A DNA stretch of 64,000 nucleotides, taken from positions 597,931,335-597,995,334 of the forward strand of contig NC_081415.1 of assembly GCF_030272615.1 (NCBI RefSeq). The letters run 5' to 3'. The notes below the pieces were generated by a model that searched no databases, was not told the origin of the DNA, and saw only the letters and a list, made by a program, of their open reading frames with translations. A program made the translations under genes and the position numbers. This stretch comes from Cryptomeria japonica. Lineage: Eukaryota > Streptophyta > Pinopsida > Cupressales > Cupressaceae. Of this stretch, positions 11,502 through 22,692 are shown in pieces (position 1 is the first letter of the stretch; the number at the start of each line of letters is the position of its first letter).

Positions 11502-12640
11502 TGATAGACTTATAAAGCACTGAGAGTGGGGGGTAAATCAGTGACAACAAAAACAATACCACTTTAAACAATGACCGGTTGAGATACTTAACAAGTTTAC
11601 TAAACACTATGCATGCAATCCAAAATGATATTAAAGCATCCACAATAAGTAAAACATCCACCATAACACAAGTGTTTATATGTGGAAAACCCAAATGGGA
11701 AAAACCATGGTGAGATGGGACTCACAAGTTAACTATCTGCAGTAATAGGTAATTGAATAGTTAAGGTCTACAAAAGTGCTCTGCTAGGAGCAAATCCTGT
11801 TAAAGATCCCAAAGATCTATTAGGAGCTATACCCTAGTAAAGGTAGTACCCTCTTAGGAGTAACCTCAATAGAGGATTTCGGAATCCAAACTAATGGATC
11901 ACCTTGTTAGAGGATTTTTACAATGAAGCTTGTTAGAGCTTACCCAGTTAGGGGATTTGATTGTTGTAGTGATTAGAAAACAATAGGTGGTGTGATCTAG
12001 AAGTAGCACAAATTTCTTGAATAGATCCTCTTCTTTTCACTCAAAATTGCACCACCAACATATTCTGCAATGCCTTCAACAAATTAACACTTCTATCTCA
12101 CATCATATCATATCCTCAAAAATAGTTCATCATAATGTCATTATATAGACATTTAGATTTCATGTCAGCTTAGAAATCATTTCACAATTTCCTAGGTGCA
12201 GTGTATCTGGACAATCTAACATAACTCATCACAAATTGCCGTGAAATCTATCGGTTAGGGATAACTCATCACGACTGGTGATAACTCATCATGACCGGTG
12301 ATAACTCATCACACAATCAATGAATACCGGTTGGAACACCAATACCGGTTAGAGTTAACCACTATCAACATGTAAACTGATTTTCTTCCATTTGCTTCTT
12401 TGATGGTCTCCGCTAAATCTCCAAGTTGGTGTCAAGTCATTCCTACATATACTGGTTGTCTACATGTACCAGTTTGACACTCTCTAAACCATTATAAACT
12501 AAACATCCAATACCAGTTGCAATACAAGTAACTTGTAGAAGTAATACTGGTTTGTCTAAGATTTCAATGACAATGTGAATATATGTGTGTGTATAGATGT
12601 TCCATCTATGACAGTACATGAAGTCATTCATTACAATCAT
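11502..12640 (-). mobile_element. Solo-LTR-like insertion inside the unknown ORF
   Basis: The segment separates two homologous parts of the ORF and has no counterpart in the 58-64 kb copy. Its left edge reads TGATAGACTTATAAAGCAC followed by GAGAGTGGGGGGTAAATCAG, the end block seen in other LTRs here. It contains the GTGGAAAACCCAAATGGGAAAAACC motif of these LTRs, read in the minus orientation. The right edge is approximate, and no target duplication was confirmed. Confidence 0.55.
12244..12318. repeat. Tandem ATAACTCATCACGACCGGTG units
   Basis: At least three consecutive units of about 20 bp (ATAACTCATCAyrACyGGTG) are visible, plus a diverged one upstream at 12224. They lie inside the LTR-like insertion. 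Confidence 0.7.
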
Positions 12641-13804
12641 CATCAAGCCAACACGGAAGAGTAGCTTGGCGTGCATACCATAGTTGATGATGATAATGCC
12701 AATGTTGACATCTTCGGTGAAGCTGTACAAGATCCTCTGGAAATTAAAGTTGTGTCAGATAAAGCAACCGAGGAGAAAGATGATGCAGACAAGGGTGAGA
12801 ATATTGGTAAAAATGGGAGTGAAGAAGTGGACGAAAAGGAAAATTGAGAGGAGGTAGCTCAGACTCTAGAAACAGTGGCAAGAGACACTGGTGTTAATAA
12901 AGGGAAACAAATTGATACTGATTCAAATGACTTTGGTCAAGGACCTATTGATCTAAGTTCATTATCTCTGCTTCAAGCACTAAACTTGGCAACTATCACA
13001 CAAGCCAAAGCCAATGAAGACTTATTTAAGTCCCATTCCGTGGATAGAGAATTGATAACTTTGGTAGGAGACATGCTAGAGAAAATTATGCCATCTTTCA
13101 AACCAGACACGTTTGATCCTTTGGGTAAGATTAAAGGTTTGTTGAATGCTATAGGTTCTCATTTTGAGTCCTTGGAGAAGGCAGAGCATGCTAAAATTTT
13201 GAATCAATTCAATGCTATGTGATTAAAATAATTTTTGAAGATGATTGAGGATGATAGAGCCAGTTTAGTGACTGCCATGAAAAGTATTCAGGATGCACTT
13301 GATGAAGGTGGTGACAAATACAAGTCATGTCTAATTTTGCCTAAGTTCACTATCGACATTGACAATAGAATAAGAGAATGTGAAGGCCAACTAGTGAACA
13401 TATCTTAGTCATATACACCTCAATCAGTCCCGACTAGCAATTTTGCACCCCAAGTTTTGAGTGTATTGAACAAGATCAAGAGTTTAAATGAGGAAAATGA
13501 TAGAATTTTGCATAGAGTAGCAGAAGTAAGAAGTCTTATCACTCCGCAGATAGATTGTTTGATGAGTAGCATGTAAGATTCTAAGGATGCACTGAATAAG
13601 CTTGTTCTAGAAGAGAGACAGGGAGCATAGATGCATTCTTACCTTTTCAGTGTAATGATCAACATTTTGGAGAGCCTGAAGAAGGCATGGGATAACCATT
13701 TTCTATCCCTTAGAATATTTTTTGTAGAGATATTCAAATTCTTGTGAGAAATTGCACATATCTTTGTATATCAATTTTGGAAGATTCCTATCTTTGGCAT
13801 TGTT

Positions 13805-13953
13805 GTCAAAGGGGGAGAGAGTAAAGTGAAAAATGGTGTAAATTCTTAGGGGGAGCTTGTAGATTTTTGGTGAGTTTGAAATTTTGAAGTTTTGCAGTCT
13901 TGAGTGTACACTTCATTTTTCATAGTGTTGCCATCAATGCCAAAGGGGTGGAT
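13805..13953 (+). other. PPT-like tracts before the 3' LTR
   Basis: TGTCAAAGGGGGAGAGAG (about 13806) and CAATGCCAAAGGGGTGGAT (about 13936) precede the LTR start. Equivalent tracts lie at 59540-59580 and 59440-59470 in the other copy. The second tract touches the LTR and is the better polypurine-tract candidate. Confidence 0.6.
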
Positions 13954-15081
13954 TGTTGGCAAGAGACTATTTTAGTGAAGACTGGTGCATGATTAATGCT
14001 TAGGGGTTGTCATTGATGGCATCTCAGTTCATAAAACACATTCGATGTACATAGATCTGGTTTACCAGAACTCATATTGTTCATGAGGTATAAGTCTGGA
14101 AGGTGGAACACAGTAACCAGTAGAGCATGAGATCAGTACACACATCTTGATTTTGGTGATGTAATTTCAGTTGTGGTGTTAAAGGTAGTTGATTCAAGAT
14201 TCGAGGTAGATTATCTCCTGATCTTGATATCTGATGTTGATTCATGAGCAAGTTTAGAGGTCCGGTATCTGGAAATTCATTTAGGGCAGAGCTATTTTGG
14301 TGTAGCATGTGTCATAGATTTGTTGGGTTGGCTCCCATGATTAGTTCCATGTTTGAGGTGATTGGGATAACTTATGGGAAGCTTATTGTCATCTTGTTTT
14401 GGTCCACATTTGGATTTATGACAGATTGAGATGACTTGGTAATACACATTTCATGTTGTGTGATGCAGTTTTTGGAAGCCAACATGATAAATGATCATTT
14501 TTATTGGTGCAGATATATATGATCAATATGGATGAGCATTTAGGTGAATATTATGAGTGAGGAAAGTATGTATGAGAGAATTGGCAAGGTTGGTGAATGT
14601 AGTTGAAGATTTTGGCACTCTGATGTGTGACATAAAAGAATTACTAATCAGTTGCAGAGATAATAAGAGCCTAACCAAAACTACCTTTTGGCATATTTAG
14701 ATGCTATACTATAGTTCATTCATTATTGCAATCATTTATAATAGCCTGTAAGGCAGTGAGCCTTCCTCTGGGTTGTAGCCCTTTTGTATGAGTAGTGAGC
14801 TCTAGGCAGTGTGCCTGAATGCAAGTGCATTCTCCTTATGCAATATTATCATACTTCTAGCCATAGTATAATAATATTGTGGGTTCAAATCCCACCATGA
14901 TTTTTCCCTTTCTAGGTTTCCACATAAAAATATTGGTGTTATGGTTGTGTGGTTGTTTACTTTATTTTTTTGCATTTTTATTTCGCTCTTATGCATTCGG
15001 TGGTTTAAGAATTAGATTAGAAAGTCTGAAAAATTGTAAAACACCGATTCACCCCCCTCTCAGTGTTCATTGATTCTAGCA
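13954..15081 (+). repeat. 3' LTR of the 10.7-15.1 kb element
   Basis: The LTR begins TGTTGGCAAGAG and ends GATTCTAGCA after the CACCCCCCTCTCAGTG block. Inside it, 14755-14830 reads GCAGTGAGCCTTC, GGGTTGTAGCCCTT and GAGCTCTAGGCAGTGTGC. That block appears in reverse complement at about 58735-58830 in the LTR of the 58.6-kb element, which proves they are the same family. A GTGGGTTCAAATCCCACC inverted repeat near 14879 resembles a pol III B box or tRNA T arm. Confidence 0.7.
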
Positions 15082-16362
15082 AATTCATCCTCCATTTCTA
15101 TCTTTGGTTTTGATCAAGATAGAGGAAAAATAATATCCATGCATGCTTTGGAAAATGCAAGCCTTAATTCTTCCACCATCCATATCCCTTGCACAATATC
15201 TTTCCATCTCATACACCTTTATCCACCACCCTTCTATCCTTAATTGCACTACCCTTAGTGGAGAATTTTACTCCTTTACACAATAGTTCTTGGGTCCACA
15301 TTCCACCTATTTTTGTCCTTTAGTCCTCCATATCCTATCACTATCCATCTCCTTACAGAATTCATCTCCTATCCAAGCAATCTCCCCATCCATTCCATCT
15401 TTTTACCAAGCCTCGGTTCTCCCTTGTCGTTGGTCCCCATCCATTTATCCTATATTCACCATTCAATTTTATCATATCCAATCATACTCCCCATCCCATC
15501 TTATCTAATCCATTTATGATCCCCATCAAACTAAGCTTTTATCCCATAAAACTATTATTTTCCCATCTATCTAATCTTATATTGGCTTGCACATAATCCA
15601 AACACCCATCCATACTATGATAATCAAATCTTAGTGGAAATCCTCCAATCTTCAAACCCCACACAACTAGCTTGTATTTTGTCATCCATCAATCTATCTA
15701 CATCCTGCCCATTGGGATGCATCCTTCCCATGTCTAGAATTTTTATCCAAATCCATCTTCCTACCTAATGGGATGTATCCTTCCCATGTCTGGTAGCCTA
15801 TCCAAACCCACATCCTACTCTTGGCAAGAGATATCAGTTGGCCATGTGCATGTTGTTTGCATGATTGAGATTTTCTCTTTGATTTTATCTTGTGTCCCAA
15901 GACTATACCTATTCATGGTTGCCTTGATCATCCTATATCTCGATAAGTTTTGGCAGGTGTATAATGGGGCATAGTTTTTCTAGTATGACATGTTTTATGG
16001 TTTCTCTTGCACGATCCAATAGTCTTGCATCTACACCATCATCAATGTTTGTGAACTTGTGTGCATTGAGATACCTATTGTTTGAGAGTGTATTCCATGC
16101 CTTGGATATTGGTACAGATAATCCCTGACAACATCAAAACTATGTTTTCTCTCCACATCTACACAAGAAATCCCATCCACTTACCTCATTTTGTTTATTC
16201 ATCTCATTTGATCCATTTATCTTGGAGAATGCAATTCATTCATTCCCCCTTCATCATACTTATCCTTTTTTACATCCTTTTATCCTCAATCCTATAGTCC
16301 TCTAATCCATTTCTAGAGCACACCTGTGTTCTTGGATCCCACATGTCCTCTTGAGGGCGCAT
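15082..16362 (+). other. CT/CCAT-rich 3' internal region of an older LTR element (left part)
   Basis: No coding frame is seen. The sequence is rich in CCATCC and CTTTTATCC. It reads into the target site of the gypsy element at 16363 and resumes at 24344, where a PPT and LTR start follow. It is therefore interpreted as the 3' untranslated internal part of an element in plus orientation. Confidence 0.45.
15711..15821. repeat. 56-bp tandem duplication
   Basis: Two adjacent units begin A(T/A)TGGGATG(C/T)ATCCTTCCCATGTCT, at 15711 and 15767. They lie in the non-coding 3' region of the older element. Confidence 0.7.
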
Positions 16363-17992
16363 TGATGGGGTTTACCTAGCCTGGTCAACACTACCTTAGT
16401 TGATGTTGCTCAATTCCACCAACTCACCAAACCTAGTTTCTCTCTAGGCATCCAAGTCCCTCTCACTCTCTTCTAGGGCTTGGTTCTTGTCCCTTCTAGG
16501 GTGTTTGCTTCAGGTGTTTTGGTTAGGAACCCTATCAATTCACTCTGCTTCTCTAGTGCTCAATTTTAGCCTCTTAACCTCAACTTGTCATATTGACCCC
16601 CAATTGACATGAGATGTTGCAGAGGTGTATTAGGGTTTTTCATGCATATGGAGTCCTTTGGTAGGTTGCAACCTTACGATTTCCTACCGGTTTCAAAATG
16701 TTGCCCGGAAAAGGGCTACAAGGAATTAGGCCTAATTAGGCCTCCTAGACCGGTTTTTTAGGGCTTGGAGGAAAATGACTCAAAGAACCCCCAAACAAGT
16801 TTTTCTTTTCCTCAATGATATACCCATGCCCAATATATTTTTGTGGTTTTAGGCTCTGGTCTGACCGAACATGGTATGAACCCTAAAATTGAGGGTTTGT
16901 AGGGTTTTCAAGGGCTTACATCGGTAGTGAGTAGGCAACTTGAGGTTTTTCTATGAGATGGACTCTTCAAGGCTCCTCCTTATTGATACAAGTCTGTCCC
17001 AACTCCATGAACTCCTCCAAATTTAGAAATGGTCCTTTTTCTTTCACCTCTGCATTATTCAACATTCCTTCACCTCTTCTTCTCTAACCGGGTTGCTCCT
17101 GGACTCGCCTAGGAAGAGGTGTCAATCATGATCAAACACTTAACCAACACTTGAACCTTCATATTTACACTATACAAAATGTTTCCAACCATACCCCAAC
17201 TAGCCGTGATGGCAACACGTGTGGGATTCATGGGACAACCATATTTACAAAGAAAATACTATTTACAAGCCAAAACTGGCTATTTGTGAATCAAATCACT
17301 TCACCACTAGTAAAAACTAATTACAATGCTTGAAAATGAAAATCCTACTTTTTAATACACTATTTAATCTCAATCCATCATTGGATTCATGGATTCAATC
17401 CATTAAGCTTTCACAAGAATGCAAAATTGACAAAAACAATGTAAAAGTGCAGTCCAAAATCTTGTATTTTGATTATTGCTCTCAAAATCCAAGTACACAA
17501 ACCTTGAAAAACATGTAGGAGGAGGTTTATATATATTTTATATGTGTGGAATCCTTCCATGGCATTGAGCAATCCCTAAATCCACCACTAACCAACTTTA
17601 GGACAAAACTTGTCATGGCAACTTTCAAAAGTTGTCATGACAACTTTTTGCAACTTTGCGTTTTTGACACTTTTGATCTCTCCAACCTAAGAGACCTATA
17701 CCCAGTCATCACATATGACATATTAAACATGTCTAAGGCTTACTTAACCCCCTCTAAGGCTTTTGTCAATTTTTGACACTTTTGACCAACCAAAAAGGTC
17801 AAAACTACTCAAAACACACTAACTACACAAAAATGCAAACCTAGATAAAATGAACTCGACCTAGACCCACATTGCCAAAATACTCACTCTTGGACCCTCC
17901 TAGAGTCCTTATTCACCAATGACTTGGCTAAGGTTAGTACAAGCCAAAATTTGCAAAAACAAGGAAATTAGGACCTAGGTGCTTCTGCACCA
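16363..17992 (-). repeat. 3' LTR of the gypsy element
   Basis: Read on the minus strand it starts TGGTGCAG and ends CCCCATCA. It matches 22693-24343 over its whole length with scattered substitutions and small indels. A TATA-like TATATATAAACC lies at about 17525-17536 (minus). ORFs here (17151-17776) are LTR sequence and have no coding meaning. Confidence 0.93.
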
Positions 17993-18001
17993 TTCTCCCT
18001 A
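17993..18001 (-). other. Polypurine tract of the gypsy element
   Basis: On the minus strand the sequence directly abutting the 3' LTR reads TAGGGAGAA, then TGGTGCAG of the LTR. A purine run in this position is the expected plus-strand primer. Confidence 0.75.
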
Positions 18002-18078
18002 AGAAGAAGAGATCATGTCACCTCTGGAGGAATCAGTGCTGGATCAATGCCAAGATTCTATAACTCTAACTCCATCAC

Positions 18079-19546
18079 CTATGTAGCCTCAACTTCATCC
18101 ATTTCTTGCCACTTAATGAGGTGTTCCCAATAGGCTTGATGCCTAGTCTTCTTAGAAATTCTTGAACTTAACACCTTCTCGGCCTTAGGATTAGGCTTGG
18201 CCGGTAATTGAAGGTTATTTATATCATCTAAAACCTCTATAGGACTAAATTCCACACCTTGGAATAGTCCCTTGTATGCTACCAAGTCTTCTATATTAAA
18301 AACCGGTGACAAGCCTATGTCACTAGGAAGATTCACCTTGTATGCATTTTCACCATACTTAGCCAAAATGTCACATGGACCTATCCTCCTCATCTGCAAC
18401 TTGTTTGGCACACCTTGTTGTAGCCTTGCTTTGTTCAAGTGCACCATAACAAGATCCCCCACTTGAAATTGTAGATTTCTCTTCTTTTCATCAACTTTTT
18501 GTTTGATTTTGCTTGTGCTCTCCTTCAAAGCTTGCCTAACTGATTCATGGACCTCCTTCATGGATTGAGCAGAGTCCTCTACATATTCACTTCTGATTGC
18601 TGCACTTCCTAAATCTCTCAACTCAAAAATGCCTCTTGGGTGCACTCCATATACTATTTCAAAAGGGCTCTTACCGGTAATCCTATTTATTGTGTCATTG
18701 TATGCATATTCAGATTGAGCAAGTACTTGATCCCATGTTTGCCCATACTCCTTGGTAAGGCACCTCGATAAGTTTCCTAAACTTCTATTTAGCACCTCGG
18801 TCTGTCCACCTATTTGAGGATGGTAGGCTGATCCAAAAGAGAGGTTTGTGCCAAGCTTTTGCCATAATGTTTTCCAAAAATGACTCATAAATTTGGAGTC
18901 CCTATCTGAAACTATACTCAATGGTAAACCATGTATCCTTACTATTTCCTTAAAGAAAAACTGAGCTATGTGGCATGCATCATGAGTGGTCTTACAAGGC
19001 ACAATGTGAGCCATTTTGCTAAATCTGTCCACAATAACATAAATACTATTATATCCTTGCTTACACTTTGGCAAACCTACCAGAAAATCCATGCTAATGC
19101 ATTCCCAAGGTCTACTTGGAATGGGAAGAGGTTGATACAAACCGACATTTTTTGAAGTACCCTTAGCTTTTTGACAAACTATGCAAGTCTCCACATACCT
19201 CTTCACATCTTGATTCATCCTTGGCCAATAATAGTATCTCTGAACCAATTCTTGAGTCTTATTGACTCCAAAATAACCACTAAGGTTGCCATTGTATTTC
19301 TCTTGTATTAGATTTTACCTCATTGAGCCTCTAGGCACACAAAGTTGTCCATCTTTGAATAATATCCCATTTTGCAAAGTGAAATCTGAGTATTCACTAT
19401 AAAAATGATTTTTATACACCTTGCATATTTGGTAGGCACTTGAGAACTTCATCCTTTGCATACAAATCCTTAAAACTATCCACACCTATGCTTCTCAACT
19501 AAATTTATTGGACTGTCAAGAGCCTCCTACTGAGTGCATCAGCTAC
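18079..19546 (-). pseudogene. Integrase with chromodomain remnant
   Basis: The long open part (389 aa, 18079-19248) starts inside the zinc-binding HHCC module (CIVCQKAKG). The core has the catalytic triad: Asp in ISMDFLVGLPK, Asp in IVSDRDSKF and Glu in YHPQIGGQTEVLNR. A GPY/F-type module (MRRIGPCDILAKYGENAYKV) follows. The C terminus, VLSSRISKKTRHQAYWEHLIKW followed by DEVEAT, matches the beginning of a chromodomain. The next codon is a stop where the family normally has Trp, and the downstream frame again looks coding before a second stop. The upstream HH part lies in disrupted frames at 19249-19546. Integrases insert cDNA, and chromodomains steer them to heterochromatin. Confidence 0.92.
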
Positions 19547-19927
19547 TCAATTTTTCTGCCCTTTCTTGTACTTAATGGTGAAAGTATAGGCTTGCATATA
19601 CTCCACCCACTTCATGTGTTTGTGACTGAGTTTGTCTTGGGAGTTCAGAAAACTCAATGCTTGGTTATCTGTGTACACCATAAATTCTTTAGGTAGGAGA
19701 TAGTGTCTCCATTTTCTCAATGCTTGCACCAAAGCATACAACTCAAGATCATAAGAGGAGTATTTCCTCTTGGCATCACTTAGCTTCTCACTATGGAAGG
19801 CTACTGGTCTTCCCTCTTGACTTAGGACATCACCTACTGTAACATTGTTGGCATCACACTCTACAATAAATTGTTTCTCAAAACTAGGCAATACTAGTAC
19901 CGGTAGGGTAGCTATTTTCTCCTTCAA
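19547..19927 (-). pseudogene. Gypsy RNase H domain
   Basis: This 126-aa fragment carries FIVECDANN (first Asp), VLSQEGRPVAFHSEKLS, YSSYDLELYAL (Glu), LRKWRHYLL and VYTDNQALSFL (Asp), which is the standard order of Ty3/gypsy RNase H. A stop near 19930 separates it from the RT, and another after KKGQKN separates it from integrase. In an active element it would be one polyprotein with both. Confidence 0.92.
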
Positions 19928-20023
19928 GGTTTCAAAACCTTTGTTTTCTACTTCATTCCACTAAAACTTGACCTTCATACCACCTCTAATGGTTTCTAGC
20001 ATTGGGACACATATTGCACTGAA

Positions 20024-20887
20024 CTACCTAATAAACTTCCTATAGTATTGGGCTAATCCATGGAAGCTTCTCACCTCTGTTGCTGATCTAGGAGTGGGCC
20101 AATTTACAATGGCTTCAACTTTGCTTGGGTCCATCTTGAGGTTTCCTTGAGATAACACAAACCCAAGGTAAACCAATTCTTGTTTAACAAACTCACATTT
20201 CTCCAAATTCATGGTTAGCTTTTCATCATATAATCTTTGTAGTACATCTTGCAAATGACTCATATGTGCTGCTCTATCCTTACTGAAAATGAGAATATCA
20301 TCAAGATATACTACCACAAATTTACCTATGAAGTCCTTCATCACCTCATTCATGAGTCTCATGAAGGTTCTTGGAGCATTGGATAAGCCAAATGGCATTA
20401 CAAGCCACTCATAAAGACCTTCAGTAGTCTTAAATACAGTCTTCCATTCATCACCCTCCTTGATTCTTATTTGATGATAGCCACTCTTAAGTTCAATCTT
20501 GGTAAAGTACTTGGCTTCCCCTAAACAATCCATTAGGTCTTCTATTCTAGGAATAGGGAACCTATATCTGATGGTGATCCTATTTATGGCTCTAGAATCA
20601 GTACACAACCTCCAAGTACCACCTTTTTTTGGTGCCAACATGGTAGGGACAGCACAAGGGCTAATACTCTTCCTAATTAGGCCTTGGTCTAAGAGCTCTT
20701 GGATTTGCTTGGCAATTTCAACATTTTGTTGAGGAGTCATTTTATAGGCTGCCTTATTAGGCAAGGATACTTCGGGAATGAAATCTATTTGATGGCTTAT
20801 GGTCCTTTTAGGAGGTAAGGTGGCTGGTTGTCCTTCACTTACTATACCCCTGAATATCTTTAACAATTCTTGCACCTCTATTGGCAA
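20024..20887 (-). pseudogene. Gypsy reverse transcriptase domain
   Basis: The open frame spans the RT: HQIDFIPEVSLPNKAAYKM, then LIRKSISPCAVPTML, KKGGTWRLCTDSRAIN, FTKIELKSGYHQIRI, MPFGLSNAPRTFM and VVYLDDILIFSK, finishing with SFHGLAQYYRKFIR. The YLDD box is intact. The preceding motif normally reads D-L-(K/R)-SGYHQI; here the first catalytic Asp is replaced by Glu (GAA codon). The enzyme would synthesise element cDNA from tRNA-primed RNA, but this substitution and flanking stops suggest it is inactive. Confidence 0.95.
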
Positions 20888-20908
20888 ATCTTGCTATTCT
20901 TTCTTGTC

Positions 20909-21625
20909 TTATTCTTTGGGCTTCACCACAAGTGCAAACCCTATGCCTTCACCTTCCTCAAGTGTCTTCAAGAACTTCTTTTCACTCACCAAAAGAACAT
21001 TAGGACCTGCTACCTTTTTTTCACCTTCCTCAAGGATAGACCGAATCTTGAAAGTGACTCCATCCTTCTTGAATGAATATGCATTCTTGGCTCCATCATG
21101 GATAGCTTGTCTATCAAATTGCCATGGTCTTCCTAAGAGAAGATGGCATGCATCCATGGGTAGTACATCACATAACACCTTGTCCTTATACCTTCCAATG
21201 GTGAAATCCACCCATGCTTGCTCATTAACAAGAACATGTTGTCCTTTGTTCAACCAAGTGACTTTATAAGGGTTGTTGTGAGGAATCCTTTGCAATCTAA
21301 GCTTTCTCGCTGCTTCTTCTGACACAATGTTGTTTGTAGACCCTGAATCAATAATCACCTTGCACACTTTATCCAAAATCTTGCACTTGATCCTAAACAA
21401 GGACCTTCTTTGGCTAGGCTCTTCTCTGACCAGTTCTTTGATCAAAGTTCTCCTTATCATCAAGTTGTCACCTACTTCTGACTCTAAGGCAACTTTTGAA
21501 GTCTTGCTACTTGAAGACTCTTCTTGGAGGTAGCTCACTCTTCTTTCACCACCATGTGATGACAATCCCTTCTTTGGAGACCTATATGTTGGATGACCAA
21601 GTTGGTTATGATGATAACATTTCAT
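20909..21625 (-). pseudogene. Gag zinc-knuckle end and aspartic protease
   Basis: The segment starts with KCYHHNQLGHPTYRSP, a CCHC knuckle in which the second and last Cys have been lost. About 75 residues later VCKVIIDSGSTNNIVSEEAA contains the retropepsin active site DSGS. The fold continues to CHLLLGRPWQFDRQA, the usual LLGRPW motif. The protease would release Gag and Pol proteins. It is separated by a stop from both the main Gag frame and the RT. Confidence 0.88.
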
Positions 21626-21694
21626 TGTTGCAAAATATGAGGAACCTCTACCTTGGCTACTAGACCTTCCTCTGGAACCATTGTTTGATCCCGT

Positions 21695-22651
21695 TCATTT
21701 ATTGAATCCTCCTCTACTACTGCCACTATCTTGTTGTTCAGTGAGTTTAGACTCTCCTTGTGTTCTTTGTTCAGAACTTCTTCCACCAAAGCCTCCTCTA
21801 TGGCCTCTATTGTCTTCTCCTTTGCCTCCGCCCCTATTGTTGCTTGAGTCATGTCTCCTTTTTAGTTTTTCCTCCACCTTAAGAGCAAGTTGAAAATTTT
21901 GGTGGACTGTTTTTAGGCTCATCAAGCTGATTTCTTCTTGGATGTTCCACCGTAGGCCATTTAGGTACCTAGCAACCTTGAGACTCTCCTCTTCTACCAT
22001 ATGAGATCTAAGGCTAAGTTTGTGAAACTCTTTAGTGTAGCTACTGACATCAAGTTCTTTCTTCTTTAAGTTTTGCCTCTTCCTATGAATTTGCACTTCA
22101 TAGTCATTAGGGAGATAGACTTCTTTGATTTTAACTAACATCCCTTTCCAAGAAGAGATGGGTGCTTTACCCATTTTCTTCCTCTGATCTTGCACAAATT
22201 GCCACCATGTGAGTGTAGGGCCTCTCATCCTAGACTTGGCTACTCTAACTCTCTTGGCTTCAGTTATGCATTCACACTCAAAGTGATTCTCCATACCTTC
22301 TATCCATTCCAGGACCATTTCTGCCTCCATCTTGCAAGTGAACAATGACAATCCTTCTAGTAACTTGCCACTCAAGGCCTTCAATGCCCTCAAGAAAAGT
22401 TCTTTCTCTAAGATAGGATCAGGTTCAGGTATCTTGTCTACCTTTGCCACTTCTTTACCCTTTCCTTCTACTCCTTCCACTTTGACATACACTTCTTCTG
22501 CCTTGGTCTCAATATCACGAAGCTTGCTTTCCAATCTTCCCAACTTTTCCTTCAGGAGCCTATTCTCCTCCTCCCAATCTTCCAATTTCCTTGCCAATTT
22601 AGCATTGGTCACCATGTTGTCTCCAACTGACTCTCTTAATAACAAGGACAT
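21695..22651 (-). CDS. Gag capsid protein of the gypsy element (remnant)
   Basis: The start is placed at the ATG at 22651, 38 bases after the start of the PBS; the frame extends upstream into the PBS only through non-ATG codons. About the first 80 residues form a coiled coil (LARKLEDWEEENRLLKEKL). The Retrotrans_gag capsid domain then follows, with FECECITEAKRVRVAKSRM, LTWWQFVQDQ and SYTKEFHKLSLRS. It ends in a Gly/Arg/Ser-rich stretch (NNRGGGKGEDNRGHRGGFGG). In the intact element it probably continued into the knuckle at 21625. Confidence 0.88.
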   Translation of the reverse strand: MSLLLRESVGDNMVTNAKLARKLEDWEEENRLLKEKLGRLESKLRDIETKAEEVYVKVEGVEGKGKEVAKVDKIPEPDPILEKELFLRALKALSGKLLEGLSLFTCKMEAEMVLEWIEGMENHFECECITEAKRVRVAKSRMRGPTLTWWQFVQDQRKKMGKAPISSWKGMLVKIKEVYLPNDYEVQIHRKRQNLKKKELDVSSYTKEFHKLSLRSHMVEEESLKVARYLNGLRWNIQEEISLMSLKTVHQNFQLALKVEEKLKRRHDSSNNRGGGKGEDNRGHRGGFGGRSSEQRTQGESKLTEQQDSGSSRGGFNK

Positions 22652-22676
22652 CAAGCTTACAAGCTCAAATCTTGTA

Positions 22677-22689
22677 GGCTCTAATACCA
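22677..22689 (-). other. Primer-binding site, initiator tRNA-Met type
   Basis: On the minus strand, three bases after the LTR, the sequence reads TGGTATTAGAGCC. It differs by one base from the plant initiator-Met PBS TGGTATCAGAGCC. Confidence 0.85.
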
Positions 22690-22692
22690 ATT

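Larger units (their letters stand above)
10889..13747 (+). pseudogene. Unknown retroelement ORF ('ORF2'), 5'-truncated, interrupted copy
   Basis: Open segments at 10901-11377, about 12690-13222 (one stop) and 13238-13747 (one internal stop) align by eye in the same order with the minus-strand copy at 61300-59627. Shared patterns include KK(I/L)IDKI.L..NLK....YYE..D..DQR for the first part, and MIEDDR, CLILPKFT(I/V)DID and a K.I..LN.E.D.IL.RV core for the last. The protein is charged and helical, with predicted coiled coil, and no catalytic motif was recognised. It ends with a Phe-rich SLRIFFVEIFKFL motif also present in the other copy. Stops and the insertion at 11502 make it a pseudogene. 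Confidence 0.7.
10741..15081 (+). mobile_element. 5'-truncated LTR element with an unknown ORF and 3' LTR
   Basis: The copy contains the 3' two-thirds of an unknown ORF homologous to the one at 59627-62911 (minus). This is followed by two purine-rich PPT-like tracts and a 3' LTR. Its 5' end stops at about 10741 without LTR, PBS or Gag. A foreign LTR-like segment interrupts it at 11502 to about 12640. Relative to the copy at 58.6-64 kb it is in opposite orientation. Confidence 0.75.

Noticed and set aside
14879-14896. A tRNA gene, suggested by GTGGGTTCAAATCCCACC
   Set aside because: Only a T-arm-like inverted repeat is present; no D arm, anticodon arm or acceptor stem could be assembled around it.
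17151-17776. Small frames in the gypsy LTR
   Set aside because: They are not preserved in the other LTR copy.
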